Positions 42,428 through 50,845 of a stretch of DNA of 63,588 bases are shown in pieces. The notes beneath the pieces are model-generated. The model was not told the origin of the DNA and did not search any database. It worked only from the letters and a program-made list of their open reading frames with translations. The position numbers and the translations under genes were made by a program. Source of the stretch: Deltaproteobacteria bacterium IMCC39146 (GTDB lineage Bacteria > Desulfobacterota > Desulfuromonadia > Desulfuromonadales > BM103); contig JARUHP010000024.1 in the NCBI GenBank assembly GCA_030005635.1, positions 1 through 63,588 of the forward strand. The letters are read 5' to 3'. Each line of letters opens with the position of its first letter. Position 1 is the first letter of the stretch.

Positions 42428-43846
42428 TTATACGTCGACAAAGTAGTTCTCACAGGCATGGTCGATGCTGGCCCTGTGCAACTCCGGTCGTTCATCGAAG
42501 AAGCGGGCCAGGTCTGTGACGTGGGCGACCAGGTCTCTTGGGTGGCAGGCGTTGAAGGCAATGTTGTGCCGGCGATACCAGTGCTCAAGCAGATGCTCGT
42601 AGATGTCTGGTTTGAATTCAATGCGGTTCATTTCACAGACACGCTCAAAGATCTGCTTGAATTCGGCTTCTGTGGGATGCTCAATCTTTATCTTGTAGCG
42701 GATACGACGTAGGAACGCTTCATCCACCAGGGTCTTGGGTTCGAGGTTGGTAGCGAAAATAACCAGCTGGTCGAAGGGAATCTCGAACTTCATGCCGGTG
42801 TGCATCGACATGAAATCGATCTGCCTGTCGAGGTTGATGATCCAGCGGTTCAAGAGGCTTTGTGGATCCATCTGCTGACGGCCGAAGTCATCGATGATAA
42901 AGAGGCCGTTGTTGGCCTTCATCTGTAAGGGGGCTTCGTAGATTTTGGCGATCGAGTTGAACTCGAGGTCGAGCATACGCAAGGTCAGTTCGCCTCCAGC
43001 CATGACGATGGGACGTTGCACCCTGACCCAGCGCTGATCGATGTTGCCTGGAGCTGTTTCATCATCCGGCAGCTCTGCAACTACGACGTGGTTGACCGGA
43101 TCGAAGACCGTAATAATCTGACCGCCCACGTAGAGGGCGTGAGGTACAAAAACTGTTCCCGGCAGGACCTGGCCGATGGTTTCGGCAATAGTGGTCTTGC
43201 CATTGCCGGCAGGCCCGTAGATAAACATGGGTGCACCGGAGCTGATTGCCGGGCCCAGACGGTTGACCATATGGTCGCTGATGACGATGTGGGAGAAGGC
43301 GGCTTGCACCACGGCTTCGTCGACAGTGATATTCTGGATGGACTGGTTTTCAACCATTTCCTTGTAATCTTCGAGAACAACAGGGGCCGGGCCCACATAG
43401 CGACAGATCTCCATCAACTCGCCGGCGATTCTTTTTCCGGTTGCAGTCGCAACGAAGTTAAAAGACGTCTTAACGAACTGGCTTGCACCACGCACTTCTA
43501 TCAACTTCTCGCGGCGTAGCAACTCAATAGCTTCATCCAGAATATTGACTGGTAATCCGATACGTTTTGACAGGTCGCCCAGACGAAATTCACCCATGGA
43601 GACAATATGCTTCAGAGACAGGTCAGCAATAAAATTCAGGTCAAGACCCGTCTCCTCAACGGTTTCCGGGGCCGGAGGTGTGCGTTTGAAGAACGAATCA
43701 AGCTGGTCTTCGCTGATATAGCCTAAAGCAACCAGATTCTGGCCCAGACGTCCACCATGCATGCGTTGGCGGTTGGAGGCTTCATTGAGCTGCTCTTTGC
43801 TGACAATCTGTTTGTTGAGCATCTGCTGGCTCACTATTCTGCTCAT
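42428..43846 (-). CDS. AAA+ ATPase with MshEN-like N-terminus and winged helix, 472 aa
   Basis: Residues 1-55 resemble half of an MshEN c-di-GMP module (GGRLGQNLVALGYISEDQLD, with Arg33-Leu34-Gly35 and Gly42). Residues about 75-140 look like a winged helix (GEFRLGDLSKRIGLPVNILD). The AAA+ domain has Walker A GPAGNGKT at 211-218, Walker B LFIIDDFGR and a sensor-1 Asn in VIFATNLEPK. The N-terminus matches the adjacent clpB-linked regulator in style. Its substrate is unknown; similar ATPases in Geobacter-like genomes are called AAA-family without a proven role. It starts 21 bases after the CMD selenoprotein gene, so both are co-transcribed. Confidence 0.85.
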   Translation of the reverse strand: MSRIVSQQMLNKQIVSKEQLNEASNRQRMHGGRLGQNLVALGYISEDQLDSFFKRTPPAPETVEETGLDLNFIADLSLKHIVSMGEFRLGDLSKRIGLPVNILDEAIELLRREKLIEVRGASQFVKTSFNFVATATGKRIAGELMEICRYVGPAPVVLEDYKEMVENQSIQNITVDEAVVQAAFSHIVISDHMVNRLGPAISSGAPMFIYGPAGNGKTTIAETIGQVLPGTVFVPHALYVGGQIITVFDPVNHVVVAELPDDETAPGNIDQRWVRVQRPIVMAGGELTLRMLDLEFNSIAKIYEAPLQMKANNGLFIIDDFGRQQMDPQSLLNRWIINLDRQIDFMSMHTGMKFEIPFDQLVIFATNLEPKTLVDEAFLRRIRYKIKIEHPTEAEFKQIFERVCEMNRIEFKPDIYEHLLEHWYRRHNIAFNACHPRDLVAHVTDLARFFDERPELHRASIDHACENYFVDV

Positions 43847-43867
43847 TATATCCTCTCCTGTGTCGAT

Positions 43868-44125
43868 CTACTTTTCGTCATCCAGTTCTGATTGCATACT
43901 CTTAACGAAATTCTTGGCGCGGCCCGATGGCGCGATAATTCCGTAAGCCATTGCTTCACGTAACTCTTCCTCAGATGCACCGGCCTCCTTCGCGACCGCG
44001 AAGTGCTTGGTGAGTCAGTCCGGGCAGTTGACCGCCACGGCACAAGCAACCCTGATCAATTCGCGGGTTTTAATGTCGAGGACTTCCGAGAACTCATAAT
44101 CAAGGATCTGTTTGTGGATTTTCAT
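43868..44125 (-). CDS. CMD/AhpD-like selenoprotein with UGA-encoded Sec in CPDU motif, 85 aa
   Basis: A minus-strand frame starts at ATG 44125 after a GGAGA site and runs to TAG at 43868 through one in-frame TGA at 44017-44015, codon 37. The motif is Cys34-Pro-Asp-UGA, in the place of the redox CxxC of carboxymuconolactone-decarboxylase/AhpD proteins; the context (TRELIRVACAVAVNCPD and later ASEEELREAMAYGI) fits that family. A hairpin with GGTC loop follows the UGA at the right distance for a bacterial SECIS. Read-through makes an intact short domain, whereas stop at UGA would cut it in half. It is likely a thiol/selenol oxidoreductase or peroxidase-type protein. Co-transcribed with the AAA+ ATPase. 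Confidence 0.85.
43988..44003 (-). promoter_or_regulatory. Bacterial SECIS-like hairpin after the in-frame UGA
   Basis: CTTCGC-GGTC-GCGAAG: a perfect 6-bp stem with a GGUC loop, starting 11 bases after the UGA. The loop equals that of the E. coli fdhF SECIS, and the loop distance (17 bases from UGA) is in the usual range for SelB-dependent elements. Confidence 0.8.
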
Positions 44126-44454
44126 GGTTTCTGTCTCCGGTAAAAACTTTAATACCTATATTTATAGCAGGTTACGTGAGTTATGCATCTCGTTTAGGTC
44201 ACTTTGGTTGAGATCTTTACCAGGCTTGAAGAAGCGTATGTGAGGGGCTCAGTATGGGTTGCTGAAGGTTTTGTTTCTTTATCAACTTTCTGGTTGTCGT
44301 AATCATGCACAATTTATTCGTGGTGATATTCTTGTAACAGGCCTTTTCAGTTACTACATTGAGACCGCAGACTTGGGAAACGGCTCAGTCAGGCTCTTGC
44401 TTTGAGCCACAGAGGAAGCGTCGTCTCCACTTTGTTCTGCATGCTGTTTTTTTA

Positions 44455-44648
44455 GCGGACTTATAACCCAAACAAAGGGAATACGTCTTTACACCAAAAC
44501 AGTAAGAGTTGAAATCAAAAGGCTAACGCAGACGCTAAGAAAAGCCAAGAAAGACGCAAAGGGTGGCTATTCGCTTTTTTTGAAGTGATTTTCTTTGCGG
44601 GCTTTCTCTACCCCTTTGCGTTAAATATCTTTTGTGGTTATGGAACCG
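44455..44648 (-). repeat. Dispersed palindromic repeat, copy 5 (inverted orientation)
   Basis: The left side starts TATAACCCAAACAAAG, followed by GGAATACGTCTTTACACC, which in copies 2-4 is at the right end, so this copy is inverted. Its other end is degenerate (TTTTGTGGTTATGG). It lies just upstream of clpB. The remaining gap 44126-44454 has no gene; part of it must carry the promoters for the divergent selenoprotein and clpB units, which I could not define. Confidence 0.85.
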
Positions 44649-44670
44649 TTTTTAGTAAGGAGAACTGCTC

Positions 44671-47283
44671 ATGGATATGAACCGTATGACCCAAAAATCC
44701 CAGGAAGCCATCCAGGCCGCACAGGCTCTGGCAACCCGCTTTGGCCATGTTGAGGTGGATGGCGAGCACTTGCTGCTGGCTCTCTTTGAACAGCCTGAAG
44801 GGCTGGTCGCACGTCTTGTGCAGCGCCTCGACATTGACCCCAAAACTATTACTGAAACGCTTCGCACGGAGGTCCAAAGGTTGCCCGCAGTTTCCGGTCC
44901 CGGTGTTGAGCCCGGCAAGATTTATGTCACCCAGCGTTTCAACCAATTACTGATGAAGGCTGAGGCGGAAGCCAAGCGGCTTAAAGATGATTACGTCAGC
45001 GTTGAACATTTGCTGATGGCCTGCGTTGATGAGGGGGGCAAGACTGCCGCGGGCAAAATTCTGCAGCAATTTAACCTGACCCGGGATCGTTTGCTGCAGG
45101 TTTTGACTGCTGTGCGTGGTCATCAGAGAGTCACCAGCGCCGATCCTGAAGCGACTTACGAAGCTCTGGATAAGTACGGGGTCGACCTGGTTAAGCAGGT
45201 CCAGCAAGGCAAGCTTGATCCGGTCATCGGCCGGGACACCGAGATTCGTCGGGTGATCCGTATCCTCTCGCGCAAGACCAAGAACAACCCAGTCCTGATC
45301 GGCGAACCGGGGGTTGGCAAGACCGCAATTGTTGAGGGCTTGGCGCAACGGATCGTGCGGGGAGACGTCCCGGAGGGTTTGAAAGATAAAACGGTTTTCT
45401 CTCTGGATATGGGCTCATTGCTTGCCGGAGCCAAATACCGTGGTGAATTCGAGGAGCGGCTGAAGGCGGTCCTCAACGAAATTCGTGAGAGTGATGGCCG
45501 GATTCTACTTTTCATTGATGAACTCCATACGATCGTCGGTACGGGCAAGGCAGAAGGGGCCATTGACGCCGGCAATATGCTGAAGCCGATGTTGGCGCGG
45601 GGCGAGTTGCATTGTCTCGGTGCGACAACCCTCGATGAATACCGTCAGTATATAGAGAAGGATGCTGCCCTTGAGCGACGTTTTCAACCGGTCCTGGTTG
45701 AGCAGCCAACGGTCGAGGATACCATCAGTATTCTACGCGGTCTGAAAGAGCGCTTTGAAGTTCATCATGGCGTGCGTATCCAGGATAATTCCCTGGTTGC
45801 CGCTGCAACTTTGAGCCATCGCTACATTGCTGATCGGTTCCTGCCCGACAAAGCCATTGACCTGATTGATGAGGCCTGCGCAATGATCCGCACCGAAATC
45901 GACTCCTTGCCTGCCGAACTTGATGAGGTGTCGAGACGGGTGATGCAGTTGGAGATTGAAGAGGCTGCGTTGAAGAAGGAGAAAGACAAACCGAGCCAGT
46001 TGCGCCTGGAGCAACTGCGCAAGGAGTTGGCAGACCTGCGTCATCAATCGGATACTTACCGAGCTCAGTGGGAGACGGAAAAAGAGGAGATTAAAAAAAT
46101 TCAGTCCTTGCGGGAAGAGATCGAAAAAGTCCGTCAACAGATTGCCATAGCAGAGCGCGAATATGACCTGAATCGCGCCGCAGAGCTCAAGCACGGCCAG
46201 CTGCCTGAGCTTGAACAACAACTTCAGGCGGAAGACCGCAGGCTGAATGATGCTGATGAAGGTTCGCGCCTGCTGCGCGAGGAAGTGACGGAAGATGAGA
46301 TCGCCAGCATTATCGCAAACTGGACCGGTATCCCCGTCTCCCGGCTGGTTGAAGGTGAAAAGGAGAAACTGCTGAAGATTGACAAACTCTTGCACCAGCG
46401 TGTGATCGGTCAGGATGAAGCCGTACAACTGGTTGCTGACGCGGTGATCCGTGCCCGGGCAGGGATCAAGGATCCTCGCCGCCCGATCGGTTCCTTTATC
46501 TTCCTGGGTCCGACCGGGGTCGGTAAAACCGAGTTGGCCAGAACCTTGGCTGAAGCCCTCTTTGATAGTGAAGAGAACATGGTGCGCATCGACATGTCGG
46601 AATATATGGAGAAGCATGCGGTCAGTCGTCTGATCGGGGCGCCACCGGGATATGTTGGTTTCGAAGAGGGTGGTCAGCTCTCCGAGGCCGTTCGCCGTCG
46701 TCCTTACAGTGTGGTGCTTTTTGATGAGATCGAAAAAGCCCATCCCGACGTGTTTAATGTCCTGCTTCAGGTTCTCGATGACGGGCGTATCACCGATAGC
46801 CATGGCCGCACTGTCGATTTTAAAAACACGGTGATTATCATGACCTCCAACGTCGGTTCTCAGCACCTTCTCGAAGGCGTCACTGACCAAGGAGAGATCA
46901 TCGAAGGGGCCCGTGCAGCGGTCATGCGTGAATTGCGCAGTGGCTTTCGCCCCGAGTTCCTCAACCGGGTTGATGAAATCATCCTCTTTAAGCCACTGAC
47001 TTTGGCGGAGACAGAAAAAATTGTCGAACTGCAGGTTGAAGAGTTGCGATCTCGATTGGCTGCTCGCGGCTTGTCTCTGAATTTGACTCCGGAAGCCTGC
47101 AGCTTTGTGGCCAAGGCCGCCTACGACCCCGTGTATGGCGCGAGACCGCTGAAGCGTTATCTTCAGAGTCATCTGGAAACCAGGATCGGGCGCGCCATTA
47201 TTGCTGCCGAGGTGGTTGATGGCGGAGCTATCAATGTGACCGAGGAGGCTGGAGCTCTAAGCGTTAACTTTACAGCCCCTTGA
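44671..47283 (+). CDS. clpB: ATP-dependent disaggregase ClpB
   Basis: An AAA+ hexameric disaggregase that extracts polypeptides from aggregates together with DnaK in the cytoplasm. The 870-aa protein begins with the Clp-N domain ([31 protein letters not shown]), then AAA-1 with Walker A GEPGVGKT and [18 protein letters not shown], the coiled-coil middle domain (about 400-525, [16 protein letters not shown]) that tells ClpB from ClpA/ClpC, and AAA-2 with [18 protein letters not shown] and the C-terminal sensor [10 protein letters not shown]. The TAAGGAG site precedes the ATG. A sigma-32 promoter was looked for but not found. The MshEN-REC gene follows. Confidence 0.98.
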   Translation: MDMNRMTQKSQEAIQAAQALATRFGHVEVDGEHLLLALFEQPEGLVARLVQRLDIDPKTITETLRTEVQRLPAVSGPGVEPGKIYVTQRFNQLLMKAEAEAKRLKDDYVSVEHLLMACVDEGGKTAAGKILQQFNLTRDRLLQVLTAVRGHQRVTSADPEATYEALDKYGVDLVKQVQQGKLDPVIGRDTEIRRVIRILSRKTKNNPVLIGEPGVGKTAIVEGLAQRIVRGDVPEGLKDKTVFSLDMGSLLAGAKYRGEFEERLKAVLNEIRESDGRILLFIDELHTIVGTGKAEGAIDAGNMLKPMLARGELHCLGATTLDEYRQYIEKDAALERRFQPVLVEQPTVEDTISILRGLKERFEVHHGVRIQDNSLVAAATLSHRYIADRFLPDKAIDLIDEACAMIRTEIDSLPAELDEVSRRVMQLEIEEAALKKEKDKPSQLRLEQLRKELADLRHQSDTYRAQWETEKEEIKKIQSLREEIEKVRQQIAIAEREYDLNRAAELKHGQLPELEQQLQAEDRRLNDADEGSRLLREEVTEDEIASIIANWTGIPVSRLVEGEKEKLLKIDKLLHQRVIGQDEAVQLVADAVIRARAGIKDPRRPIGSFIFLGPTGVGKTELARTLAEALFDSEENMVRIDMSEYMEKHAVSRLIGAPPGYVGFEEGGQLSEAVRRRPYSVVLFDEIEKAHPDVFNVLLQVLDDGRITDSHGRTVDFKNTVIIMTSNVGSQHLLEGVTDQGEIIEGARAAVMRELRSGFRPEFLNRVDEIILFKPLTLAETEKIVELQVEELRSRLAARGLSLNLTPEACSFVAKAAYDPVYGARPLKRYLQSHLETRIGRAIIAAEVVDGGAINVTEEAGALSVNFTAP

Positions 47284-47428
47284 GCGGCCTGTTCTGGTTA
47301 AAAAAGACCGTGCTGCCGTATCCTGGTAATGGCACAATTTACTGAAATAGTTGGATTTTTATGTAAACCTTGTTAACATGACCGCGAGTTAGAAAAGTGA
47401 GGGGTGTCTTCTGCGTAGATGAGGTTTT

Positions 47429-48283
47429 ATGGCTAAGCGTAAACGTTTCGGTGAAATTCTTGTTGATGCCAAAGTTGTTGATGAGCATCAACTGGAGCGT
47501 GCCCTGGAAAAGCAGAAGGGCACGGGGAGCCGCCTTGGTCATGTTCTGGAGCAGATGGGTGTCGTCACCGAGCGTGATATCGCCGCGACCTTGGCCCGTC
47601 AATTCGGCTTCAAAACCGTTGCCAATATTGCCCGTGCCAGCTTCAGTGCAGAACTTCTTGGTCTTTTCGATAGCGACACGGCCGCAAACAAGATGCTCTT
47701 CCCGCTGAAGAAGGAAGGGAAAACTCTTTTCCTGGCCATGGTCAATCCCCTCGACATGGAGGTTATCGACAACCTTTCGTTCAAGAATGGTTTGCGGGTT
47801 ATTCCCTGCGTGACGACACCTTCGGAGATCCAATCAGCTGTTAATCGGCATTACCTCAAGATCGTTGAGCAGAGTTATGAGCCGGATGCCTGGTGGACAG
47901 TTCTGGTCGTTGATGATCAGGACCTGGTTCGCTCTGCTGCTGTCTCAGCTCTGAAACGGGAAGGCTATAACCTGCTCGAAGCCGCCAATGGCGCCGATGG
48001 CCTTAAAGTGACTTTGCAGGAAAAACCTCATCTGGTGATTGCCGATACGATTATGCCGCGTATGGACGGTTATGAAATGTTCCGGGCGATCCAGGCCAAC
48101 CTTGAGATCAAGCATATTCCCGTAATTGCCCTCTCTTCAAAATCCACGGCAGAGGAAGAGGCCAAGTTGCTCGAGATGGGCTACTTCGATTTCATCGCCA
48201 AACCGATCAACCCGATTCGCCTGGTGGCACGTATCAGGCACGCCTTGCGGATTATTTACGGGACCAGTCCTCCTCCCCGATAA
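47429..48283 (+). CDS. MshEN-REC response regulator, 284 aa
   Basis: Residues 1-60 carry two copies of the MshEN c-di-GMP motif: RFGEILVDAKVVDEHQLERA and then SRLGHVLEQMGVVTERDIAA, followed by a GspE-N-like domain to about 150. Residues about 160-284 form a REC receiver domain with VVDDQD, the phosphate-accepting Asp in VIADTIMPRMDG, Ser/Thr in IALSSKS and Lys in IAKPINP. It has no output domain after REC. It may integrate c-di-GMP binding and phosphorylation and act on a partner, maybe the AAA+ ATPase at 42428, which shares the N-terminal motif. The ATG is preceded by TGAGG. Confidence 0.85.
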   Translation: MAKRKRFGEILVDAKVVDEHQLERALEKQKGTGSRLGHVLEQMGVVTERDIAATLARQFGFKTVANIARASFSAELLGLFDSDTAANKMLFPLKKEGKTLFLAMVNPLDMEVIDNLSFKNGLRVIPCVTTPSEIQSAVNRHYLKIVEQSYEPDAWWTVLVVDDQDLVRSAAVSALKREGYNLLEAANGADGLKVTLQEKPHLVIADTIMPRMDGYEMFRAIQANLEIKHIPVIALSSKSTAEEEAKLLEMGYFDFIAKPINPIRLVARIRHALRIIYGTSPPPR

Positions 48284-48314
48284 CCCCCTCCTGTTCTTCG
48301 AATCAAATAAACTT

Positions 48315-48345
48315 AAGGCAAGCATTTTCTGCTTGCCTTTTTTGT
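48315..48345 (+). terminator. Terminator after the MshEN-REC gene
   Basis: AAGGCAAGC-ATTTTCT-GCTTGCCTT, then TTTTG. Confidence 0.92.
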
Positions 48346-48398
48346 TTAGAATTATATAATTGACCAAAGTAGTCATAATTAATGGAAAGGAATTCATC

Positions 48399-48674
48399 AT
48401 GCGAATAGATATTCTTTGTAACCCGGAAGGCGGGAAAAGCTGTGAACTTGTCCTTGCCAATGTCCGTGAAGTTCTTAGCGAGTTGGATGTGCGTGCTGAG
48501 GTTCATCTCGTTTGTGACCGTCGCAAGCTGGTCGATAATCGTGTTTACGTTGCTCCTGCCCTGGTGATTGATGATATTGTTCGTATTGCCGGAAGGGTTC
48601 CTGAGGTCAATGAGATTAAGTCATTTATCGTTGAACGGCCTCGCTATGTTGAGCGCATGAAAGAGGTTGCCTGA
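48399..48674 (+). CDS. Thioredoxin-fold protein with CX7C site, 91 aa
   Basis: The sequence follows the small thioredoxin-3/MTH895-type fold: an N-terminal MRIDILCN strand, a helix (LVLANVREVLSELDV), and YVAPALVIDDIVRIAGRVPEVNEIKSFI with the cis-Pro and sheet that define the fold. The usual CxxC is expanded to Cys7-NPEGGKS-Cys15, so classical dithiol chemistry is not certain; a third cysteine lies at VHLVCD. It may be a divergent redoxin or a non-redox adaptor. GGAAAGGA precedes the ATG and a terminator follows. Confidence 0.75.
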   Translation: MRIDILCNPEGGKSCELVLANVREVLSELDVRAEVHLVCDRRKLVDNRVYVAPALVIDDIVRIAGRVPEVNEIKSFIVERPRYVERMKEVA

Positions 48675-48707
48675 AACCTCTGATATCTTACAACTATTCA
48701 ACTATTA

Positions 48708-48736
48708 AGGGGTCCTGTTCTGCAGGGCCCCTTTCG
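48708..48736 (+). terminator. Terminator after the thioredoxin-fold gene
   Basis: AAGGGGTCCTG-TTCTG-CAGGGCCCCTTT, followed by CG. Moderately strong. Confidence 0.75.
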
Positions 48737-48744
48737 TTCATGTT

Positions 48745-48868
48745 CTATAATCCAAACAAATGTTTAGCGCGGAGCAGAGAGCGCAGAGGGAAATTCTTTA
48801 AACTTTTAAACTCTTGAAAAATAGTTCAATCCTGGAAATTAATCTCTGTGTCTTCGGTTTGGCTTAAA
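48745..48868. repeat. Divergent partial copy of the dispersed repeat
   Basis: TATAATCCAAACAAATG resembles the TATAACCCAAACAAAG end, but the interior has GCGCGGAGCAGAGAGCGCAG and later CTCTGTGTCTTCGG instead of the GCAAAG blocks. Probably a hybrid or degraded relative. Confidence 0.5.
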
Positions 48869-48899
48869 AGCGTCTATTTCTGGTGCAGTTCTTGATCGA

Positions 48900-50768
48900 C
48901 TATTGAACCGGCTGTAACAACCCTTCATAAACAGCAAACTCGACCAGTTCTTCCCCGGTTGCCTGCGACAAGCTGCCGGCGAAGATTTCTTTCGGGCTGA
49001 GCCCGCTGTTGCTCTCTCGCAGTAATTTCATCATCTCTTCACTCAATGACTCACAAAAAACTTCATTGTCACGCCGCATAAATAGTGCCACCGAGCCGAC
49101 CGGACGAAACAGGCTGGCGAACTCGTCCAGTTGCACCTCTTCGACTTCCAGCAGGTCCAGAATCTCATAAGCAAAGGGCACCAGACGACATTTGCTGGAA
49201 CGTTGCCAGGCTGTTTCCCAGAGGTTAGTCTGTGGCTCGAAGGGCTCTTCGGGCGGCAGCAGTTCTTCGCCAAGAAGCGTTTCTGCGTAATGGAAGTGAT
49301 AGCAGAGCAGGTCTAGAAAAACACTGGTCAGATGACCTTGGCCGGTTCTTTCCAGCTGATTGCAGAGATAGCCCTGCAGCATGCGATAGACATCATCAGC
49401 GGCCCACTGATCGGTCAGCATCAGGTCATGGTATTCGACACCTTCTTGCTGTAAAACCCATTTGAAAAAATCTTCGAAGAGCTCACTTGGTGGAATCTGC
49501 AGGGCGTGCATGATAGCCGGGAAGAAAGCGACGGCTCGGCCGGTATTATAGAAGAGGTCGACGGCTGCAGAAAGGCGGCGACAGAGCTCCATCTCTTCGA
49601 CTGTCCAGTTGTTTGATGAAATCAGCTCATAGGGAGGTTCCGGCTGAGCTTCAATACCGTAACGGTCGCGCTGTTGAGCCAGGCGGGTTCCCGGCAATAT
49701 CGACAGGGGGAAAATGTGAATGTGGTTTGGTGCAAAGCTGAGTACGGTATCAAGGCTGTCGCGGAAGCCTGCGTAATTGTCCTGTGGCAGGCCATAGATA
49801 AGATCGAAGCCGTAGATGATCCCGTCTGCTGCAAGGAGGCGGACTTTCTCGGTCAGAGTGTCCAGGCCAAGGGGGCGATGCACCGCTTTTAGGACCTGCT
49901 CATGTATTGATTGCAAACCCAGCTGCACGGAACAGTTCAGCTGGCTTATCAGGGCTACGCTGCGGCGATCTATAAAGTCCGCTTTGGCTTCCAGGTGGTA
50001 GTGAATATGTGGTGCTTTTTCGATCAGGAGTTCCAGCAGGGCTATGCCGCGCTCCGGAGGGTGATTAAAGGTTGAGTCAAGAACCCAGACCTGGGTGACT
50101 CCGGCAGCGACAAAGAGAGCCAGCTCTTCTTCCAGGCGCTTTCGGTCGATAGCACGGACTCCGGCCTGGCCGCGTGCTTCGAAGCAGTAATCGCAAGAGA
50201 AAGCACAACCTCGGGCGACCTCCCAGAGAACGCCACCAGAAGCATCAGGTTTGAGGACGCCGGTGAGCCATGGCGAGGGAGCTTTGCTGAGTTCGTGCGG
50301 GCAAGACTCCGGGCCGGAAAAGATGTTGCCCTGCGACACCCAGCTAACGCCCGGCAAGGGTTGTGCGGGCAGGTCTTCTGTCAGGGCGTTAATCAGCCCT
50401 TTAAATGCGACTTCCCCTTCACCATGGACGAGGGCTGTCCAGGGGGCCGCCGCAAGCAGGCCGTTTGCATCGCCGGTTGCTTCAGGGCCGCCGGCGATCA
50501 GTCGAAGATGGGGTGCTTGCTTATGCAGCTTTTGAGCGATTTCGATGAGCCGCAAACGATTCCAGACATAAACCGGGAAGGCGACGACGTCCGGCTTTGG
50601 TTCTAAAATCATGGTGATAATTTCCTGGTCGGTCTGCTCAGGAAAAGCATCAATCAGAGTGCTGGCTTGAGATAAGGGCTCAGGCAGGGCGGAAGCCAGA
50701 CAGCCGGCTGCCAGTGAAATAGCCTGTGTGGAGCGGCGAACGTGGAGGGTACAAAACACAATTTTCAT
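48900..50768 (-). CDS. B12-binding-domain radical SAM protein, 622 aa
   Basis: Residues 1-160 form a cobalamin-binding-type Rossmann domain (PKPDVVAFPVYVWNRLRLIEIAQ, IAGGPEATGD). The radical SAM motif C188-x3-C192-x2-C195 (GCAFSCDYCFEARGQ) would bind a 4Fe-4S cluster. A C-terminal DUF4080-like region of about 250 residues follows. Such proteins often act as methyltransferases or cyclases on unknown substrates; the DUF4080-like tail is common in anaerobes. The B12 base-off His motif is not clear, so cobalamin binding is uncertain. It is in line with the patatin and the hypothetical gene upstream. Confidence 0.85.
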   Translation of the reverse strand: MKIVFCTLHVRRSTQAISLAAGCLASALPEPLSQASTLIDAFPEQTDQEIITMILEPKPDVVAFPVYVWNRLRLIEIAQKLHKQAPHLRLIAGGPEATGDANGLLAAAPWTALVHGEGEVAFKGLINALTEDLPAQPLPGVSWVSQGNIFSGPESCPHELSKAPSPWLTGVLKPDASGGVLWEVARGCAFSCDYCFEARGQAGVRAIDRKRLEEELALFVAAGVTQVWVLDSTFNHPPERGIALLELLIEKAPHIHYHLEAKADFIDRRSVALISQLNCSVQLGLQSIHEQVLKAVHRPLGLDTLTEKVRLLAADGIIYGFDLIYGLPQDNYAGFRDSLDTVLSFAPNHIHIFPLSILPGTRLAQQRDRYGIEAQPEPPYELISSNNWTVEEMELCRRLSAAVDLFYNTGRAVAFFPAIMHALQIPPSELFEDFFKWVLQQEGVEYHDLMLTDQWAADDVYRMLQGYLCNQLERTGQGHLTSVFLDLLCYHFHYAETLLGEELLPPEEPFEPQTNLWETAWQRSSKCRLVPFAYEILDLLEVEEVQLDEFASLFRPVGSVALFMRRDNEVFCESLSEEMMKLLRESNSGLSPKEIFAGSLSQATGEELVEFAVYEGLLQPVQ

Positions 50769-50845
50769 AAGTATCCCGCGGTGAATTAACTTTACCGGTC
50801 AGCTTTACCTTCGTCAACCAGCGCACAGCCCAGGCATGATTAAAA

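Noticed and set aside
43868-44125. Reading the CMD gene as a pseudogene with a nonsense mutation
   Set aside because: The TGA is at the exact redox position, sequence after it stays in family, and a SECIS-like hairpin follows; a selenoprotein explains more.
44126-44670. Heat-shock (sigma-32) promoter for clpB
   Set aside because: A CTTGAA box near 44224 has no CCCCAT partner at the right distance.
45733-47172. Long open frame of 479 codons antisense to clpB
   Set aside because: It lies entirely within clpB on the other strand, has no ribosome site and no domain; it is a by-product of biased codon use.
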